The notes under the pieces: model-generated | Databases searched by the model: none | Seen by the model: the letters and a program-made list of their open reading frames with translations, nothing else | What the model was told of the DNA's origin: nothing | Program-made: the position numbers and the translations under genes | Assembly: GCF_032854445.1 (NCBI RefSeq) | Contig: NC_088305.1 | Span: 8,125,606 to 8,189,605 of the forward strand | DNA from: Liolophura sinensis | Taxonomy: Eukaryota > Mollusca > Polyplacophora > Chitonida > Chitonidae | Length of the DNA stretch: 64,000 nt | Direction of reading: 5' to 3' | Shown: positions 59,130 to 64,000 of the stretch, piece by piece | Layout: each line of letters opens with the position of its first letter | Numbering within the stretch: position 1 is the stretch's first letter

Positions 59130-59850
59130 TGTTTACAACCTATCGTTCATTAAACTGAAGTTTATTAATCAAAACAGTATTTATCTCGTGTTATAGTGTA
59201 CTAAGGGCTTAATTTACTCATCATATATAATGAGATGAACATAAATATAGAAATAAGTGTTGGTTGATGGAAACACCTTGTCCAATCCAACATTCTCTAC
59301 ATATCAGGGCTGTTGTTAATGCGAAAGCAGGTGCTGTCTTTCTGATAGAAGGATTTCCCCACTTATAACATACTGGCCGCTATCGTATAAATACAAAAAA
59401 TGTTTCAATCAATAATGAGTTGTTGTTTTTTTTTTTATCAGCAAATGAACAGGTAATATTTTAGCTTTCAAAACCCAATATCAAGTCTCCGCCCTTGCGG
59501 TTACATTGTATTAACATAAAACCGTGCTATAACATTGCTTCAAAACGTTGCAATATGTGTATGCTACACGATCAATCCACGAGTGCCGACAAACGCCAGG
59601 GTGGTGTACAACGTTGATGCTCGTAAGGCGCTTGCACTATTCACTCCTTCTCCATCCTATTATCTCTCTTGAATCGCAGTTTAGTCTGTGTGGCTGCAAT
59701 TTGTATCATTGGTAGCTTGTTCCCGGTTTCACCTACCGAGACGGAGATAAAGAAACAATAAAGTATTACCATAAAACGATACCATGTACACAATACGATC
59801 AAAAACGGAACCGCACAAATATCACTGCTACGGGAAGTCGGGAATTCGTC
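59130..59850. other. 3' flank of chitin synthase, unassigned
   Basis: A weak family B fragment near 59345-59420. No clear polyadenylation signal chosen for the chitin synthase on the minus strand. Confidence 0.4.
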
Positions 59851-59856
59851 CAGCTA

Positions 59857-60302
59857 TTATAACTTCGCCCGAGTCGATTCCGTTACCCAGATCTGCTGCC
59901 CGGCTTCCATCGCCATGTTAGCGAGAAAGTTCACGGCGACTTTGACACGGTAAGTGGTCATACCTAGCACCTGTATGGTGAAAGAGAACCCGTAAAGAAC
60001 CCCGCAGATCAGACCGTAAGCGTTCACCTTCGTGTAGCCTGCCGAAGTATACCAGTAGAGCACGCTGAGGCAGCAGAGCCACAAACCATTCGCTGACAGG
60101 ATGCCTATGACCGCATTCAAACGAAGCTTGCGCAGTCCTAATGTCATGTTCTCGAGACTCAGCCCCAGATTCACGTCTAGGCCGAGGATTTTTTCCCTGA
60201 CCTCGGACCAGAAACGAAACTCGATCTGTTGTTCGTAATTTCCGTCCGCCATTGACGGAAAAACGCTGTGCACATGCTCAGTCTCACCAGTCTTTTTGGC
60301 AC
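59857..60302 (-). CDS. Chitin synthase terminal exon
   Basis: The acceptor is tcatttgacag. 147 residues to the stop at 59857: repeats the AKKTG word of the preceding exon, then an acidic stretch, the FRFWSEVREKIL segment (family FWxxLI-like), GLRKLRLNAVIG and two final membrane helices, ending in a short hydrophilic tail. Confidence 0.88.
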
Positions 60303-63195
60303 CTGTCAAATGAAGAAATGACGCGTTTTGAGTAATTCTAGACCTGTGAGCACTATATTACAACAATATTTCTTACCTAATTATCCTTAAGCCAACGTGC
60401 ATGGGGGCGTGTAATTTGCTACTATTTTTGCGTGGACAGATGGAACGGTAAGTGAAGGTAAGTTAATAAGAAACCTTTATTTCACCGGTTACGTGTGAAC
60501 ATTTGCCAACTATCAGACTGCTTTCGTTGCTTTAGTTTTACTCTCTTGCTGCAGTTTTTTTTATATTTTGAATGAATCCAAAGCGACAGGTGTACTCTGT
60601 AGTTAAGGTATTTCAGTTTCGTTACGACAGTAAGGTATTTTGTTGCAAAAAAATCTCACCAGTTACATGTACCTGAACATTGTTTTACCCAAAGCCGAAT
60701 AGGACCCAATGGAAGATGGACTCTAAAAAGTGACCCTTTTTGCAACAAGAGATCAGAGAGAACCCGATAGAGGACGCCGGAAAGGATCCCTCAGTGTAGT
60801 TTTTGTTTTGTAAGTTTGGATATATCTAAATCTAGCCGTCGACACAGACATTCGTATATCAGCCGTCAACCAAATTGGACGTTCAAGGTCAATAGTCGCA
60901 AGGCCAAAGTTCTGCAGTCTGCAGATGAAGCTATTTGATTATAGACTGCCAATCCCAGGCAAACTAGAAAATTTCTGGTTGACCCACTTTAGGTTTTGTG
61001 ATTCTAGAAAGGCACCACATCACTATCCACAGTTGTGCATACAAGACAAGAAAATGAGATATTTAGGGTCATCGGATAATAAACACGACCGCTTACCAGT
61101 TTTCTTGGCTTTCTTCTTTTTCTTCAGTTTTCGTCGAATAGGAAAACAGGATATTTTCGGAATTTTCGCCTTTTGCTGTGAAGATATATTTACTGAGTGA
61201 TAATATCGTAGAACTAGACCTCTCATTGATGTTTGTTCAAAACTAGGTTAGGCTGCTTGTCCAAGTAGTACATATATGCTGAAATGTTTTATGCTTAAAT
61301 CATCTTGAAGCATGCATGGGCTAGCGTGTTCAGTATGTATCAGTGAAATACAGAAACTATATGCGTATTATCCTTTAAAAACAGAAGGGTTTTTACCTTA
61401 TGGTATACTCAAGTAATAAGTGTACAGAGCCATTCCTATTAATTCCGTATATATCACTTGCAAAAAGTAGTTGTTTTAATATTGCGACGTGGTTCATATA
61501 TTTGGACATCGAAGTATTTGTAAGGAAACGAGGGTGAGGGGTGGGGAGGGGTGGGGAGTAGGGTGGTAGTTTTCTCCGCATACTATCTCCGGTTTCTTCT
61601 GTCCGTAAACTCTTGTGTGGGACATAATCTTGGGTGCGGCGTGAAAATACCAAATAATTAAACAAACATTTAAAGTAGCTAAATGGCTGAATAAATAAAG
61701 ATAAAAAGATAGAAGATCAACAAATAAAGCAGGTCACAAACAAACAGTGGTGTTAAGCTTACATTTTCCCGTGTTCCCCAGCTCTGGTCCACGATATTAC
61801 TGATGGCGTACATCGGAAGAAGGATGTGCATGGCCGGGAAGAAGAGCATGTAGTAAAGCCCATGGGTTAGAATCCAAGTCTCCCGGGGGTGAAGTAAAGC
61901 GGCGTAGATCAAACTGGCCATCAACATGATCAGGATGTAATGTTCTTGAAACTGCACTGTGCCCTCGGCGATATCTGTAAAAGAAAGACAACACTTGTGT
62001 GGTGATTTAATTCATTTAGGCGCCATAAAGTACTAAACTTGCTTGTAAATTAACGTATCCACACTTGCTCAAATCGTTACAATAGTTATTTCAGCGGGAT
62101 TTTCTTACTTTATCAGTCCTTCAGTTTGAAAGGTCAAATATGGAAACTACCTTAAACGAAGGTCAACATGGAAAACATGTAAACTGTGAATCATTATTAT
62201 TATTTCTTGGTAACAATTTTCGAGATTTAAATGTAATATATAAATTGTATTTACAGGAAACCTGACAACTTTAACAGTACCATCGGAAACTTCATGAATC
62301 TCTGTGATGGCAGATATTGAACAAAAGTATTCATCGAAATACTTTTCTCTGTGAAATAGTATATATTTTCTACATTGTATTACGTTATCTTACATTACTT
62401 TCTCCCGCCGTACGTGGGAGGTCTGACAGCCACCTACGGATGGTCGTGGGTTTCCCCCGGGCTCTGCCAGGTTTCCACCTACCATAATGCTGACCGCCGT
62501 CGAATAAGTGAAATATTCCTGAGTACAGCTTAAAACACCAATCAAATAAATGAATAAGTAAATAAATACATTACTTTCTCAGATGCAGTATCTCTAGAAC
62601 AGGCCCGAAAATTTGCATGTATTACAACGCATAAAACAAGATTATTGAATAAGGAGACGTGACACCGAGTCGTCTTGGAATTTTGCACGCTTGTTTTACA
62701 TACCTTTCATTATGTCTTTAATTATGAAAATCCCTCCGCCAATGACAACGATGACGATATTGACAGCAAGCAGAACCAAAAGAACCATAGTGGTGTATGT
62801 CTGTAGTTTTGTGTAACTCGATACACATATCAGAGTGTACAGGACAAGGCACAGTCCGTACACTGGAGTAGTAAACATGAATGGAATGGACAAAACCATA
62901 TCTAGTCCAGCTGTTAACATAACTATCGTGGATGCGGGCGACAAAAGAACCACGATGAACATCTGGAGCATGTAGAGTATATACATCAAAGAGAAGCAAG
63001 GGTTCCTTTGCGACAAACTCCGAAGGTTCTTGGACACTAGGATCGTGTTCGCCATGTCCGAAAGAATCCACCGACGCCGTTGTTTGAGGAACTCATCAAA
63101 TTTGTCCGGACAGTGAGTCGTGTTAAGACTTGTGGCTTCGTACTTCAACCTCCAGCCCTGCATCATCATCAACGTACACATCCATCTATCCTCCC
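59857..63195 (-). CDS. Chitin synthase, C-terminal part (4 exons; gene continues past the right edge)
   Basis: Seen: exons 63195-62704, 61974-61763, 61175-61097 and 60302-59857 join in frame (phases 1, 0, 1) into about 410 residues ending at the stop 59857. Motifs in order: GEDRW at the 5' end, QRRRW about 40 residues later (the product-binding/processivity motif of GT2 chitin synthases), a cluster of membrane helices, SWGTRE, a basic linker, a further acidic/aromatic segment, and two terminal helices. Known: chitin synthase polymerises UDP-GlcNAc at the plasma membrane and extrudes the chain; animal enzymes are 1,000-2,500 aa, so the N-terminal helices and most of the catalytic domain lie beyond 64000. 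The C-terminal tail after SWGTRE is short for the family. In molluscs such enzymes serve shell, radula or gut chitin; the role here is unknown. Confidence 0.9.
60405..60560 (+). repeat. Dispersed repeat E copy in chitin synthase intron
   Basis: GGCGTGTAATTTGCTACTAT, CGGTTACGTGTGAACATTTG and CAGACTGCTTTCGTTGC in order. Confidence 0.68.
61097..61175 (-). CDS. Chitin synthase 79-nt lysine-rich linker exon
   Basis: The acceptor is cttcacag and the donor ACTG|gtaagc. 26 codons plus one base: QKAKIPKISCFPIRRK followed by a lysine run. It enters in phase 0 and leaves in phase 1, exactly the phase change needed between the SWGTRE exon and the last exon. Without it those two exons would be out of frame, which is strong evidence that it is real. 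It encodes the cytosolic basic linker after SWGTRE. Confidence 0.85.
61763..61974 (-). CDS. Chitin synthase exon with SWGTRE motif
   Basis: The acceptor is cttttacag and the donor AAAT|gtaagc. 70 codons: two or three helices, the conserved LLHPRE word and SWGTRE at the 3' end. The split aspartate codon with the previous exon reads IMKD-IAEG. Confidence 0.92.
62398..62570 (+). repeat. SINE family B, 5'-truncated, in chitin synthase intron
   Basis: Plus strand: CTCCCGCCGTACGTGGGAGG, TCCCCCGGGCTCTGCC, 3' end AAAACACCAATC, tail AAATAAATGAATAAG. Confidence 0.9.
62704..63195 (-). CDS. Chitin synthase exon with EDRW and QRRRW motifs
   Basis: The acceptor is gctttgcag before GGGAGG; the donor is AAAG|gtatgt. 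The exon starts with two bases of a split glycine codon (GEDRWMCTL), then KYEATSLN, QRRRW, and five hydrophobic segments. 163 complete codons. Confidence 0.92.
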
Positions 63196-63769
63196 CTGCA
63201 AAGCATACGGTGAAAGGATACACGAAACGCTTGGTTTTTATCTCAAAGCACACCGAATAACGTATATATATAGTCGCATAACATATAAAGTTACAAATAC
63301 GTTGATAAGCTTTTTTCTTGCTTCGTAAAATAGCTTTAAACTACAGTTTTCTTAATGTCCTATCGGTCAGGCCGGAAAAGTAAGGAGCCTGCTGGGGTGA
63401 CGTCAGCGGCGACAATTGTTAAAACAACTTGGTTGGTAAGAGAGCCGAAATGGATTGGGAGTGTTGTTGGGTGGTGTGTGAGTTGGGAGGGGATGGGGAG
63501 ATAAACAGGTCCGCGTTCCCAAGCATGTTAATCCATGACGCCATTTCCTGATTTTTTCTAACATTAAAATACAGAGGTTTTTTTAAGAAATAGAAAGTAT
63601 GCATCAAAGATGAAAAAAGTGTTCTCATTTATGTGCCTTTATATCTATGCTTTGATTGTTGTATTTATCTCTTTGGTATTTAAAACAGTGCTCAAGAATA
63701 ATTCATACGGGTTACAGAAGAGAAGATAAGAAGAACACAACATTGATGATGTATAATTGGCGTAAGGCC

Positions 63770-64000
63770 GAAACCGAACCAGTGAGTGATGCAGCTGAAG
63801 CTCAGAGAGGTCTGCCTCCAAACCAGTACTGCACCATCTACACCAGAACGAGTCAGTGTTGCAGTTGAACCAGTAAGACATGCAACCGTCCCAGTAAGAG
63901 CTACAGACAATCCAATGAGCTGCCACCGCACGAGTGAGAGCTATTGCCAAGCGAGTGAGCGCTGCAGCCAAAATCATGACGGCTGCAGCCGAACTACTGT
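63770..64000. repeat. Degenerate 21-bp tandem repeat at the right edge
   Basis: From about 63850 units of 21 bp can be phased on a GCT/CAT end (for example GCAGTTGAACCAGTAAGACA, GCAACCGTCCCAGTAAGAGC, ATTGCCAAGCGAGTGAGCGC), with one unit 2 nt short. It probably lies in a chitin synthase intron and continues beyond the window. Confidence 0.65.

Noticed and set aside
61023-61226. Separate lysine-rich small protein on the minus strand
   Set aside because: Explained by the 79-nt chitin synthase exon plus flanking intron.
62718-63071. 117-codon minus-strand frame in the chitin synthase exon
   Set aside because: An out-of-frame shadow of the exon carrying EDRW and QRRRW.

Overview
The window is animal nuclear DNA, AT-rich, intron-rich and loaded with short interspersed repeats. 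A chitin synthase, a NaGLT1-type sugar transporter, and SINE families of a kind I associate from memory with molluscan genomes point to a marine lophotrochozoan, most likely a mollusc. The species cannot be fixed from the sequence alone.

Four protein-coding loci are supported at exon level by splice sites, matching phases and family motifs. (1) Minus strand, 143-13198: a complete three-exon sphingosine-1-phosphate phosphatase (SGPP type, 425 aa) with all three PAP2-superfamily catalytic motifs and a 10.6-kb first intron full of repeats. (2) Plus strand, 24061-28519: a complete three-exon, 490-aa major facilitator protein resembling the Nodulin-like branch, behind a TATATAAA box. It is followed by a tandem decayed copy (about 28680-31130) that keeps the TATA box and parts of exons 1 and 3 but has deletions and stops. 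(3) Plus strand, 47778-52360: a NaGLT1/MFSD4B-type transporter of 517 aa in three coding exons, with a possible 5' exon whose small upstream ORF overlaps the main start as ATGA. (4) Minus strand, 59857-63195 and continuing beyond the right edge: the C-terminal half of a chitin synthase with EDRW, QRRRW and SWGTRE motifs, including a 79-nt lysine-rich exon needed to keep frame.

The rest is repeats and relics: 7-40 kb of intergenic and intronic DNA holding tRNA-derived SINEs of at least two families (here called A and B), two further SINE-like families (C and D), a dispersed repeat E, an inverted-repeat (MITE-like) element, a dead PIF/Harbinger transposase (35.1-36.0 kb) with a family-A SINE in its 3' part flanked by an 11-bp target duplication, a broken TIR-domain-like coding relic (36.7-37.5 kb) with a second fragment at 41.4-41.7 kb, and several minisatellites, notably an indel-free 11 x 51-bp array that stays open in one frame. 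The four genes show no operon-like or pathway relationship. Two are membrane transporters, one is an ER lipid phosphatase and one a plasma-membrane polysaccharide synthase. I found no novel multi-gene system; the most interesting items are the duplicated transporter, the nested SINEs with similar 3' tails, the chitin synthase linker exon and the TIR-like relic.
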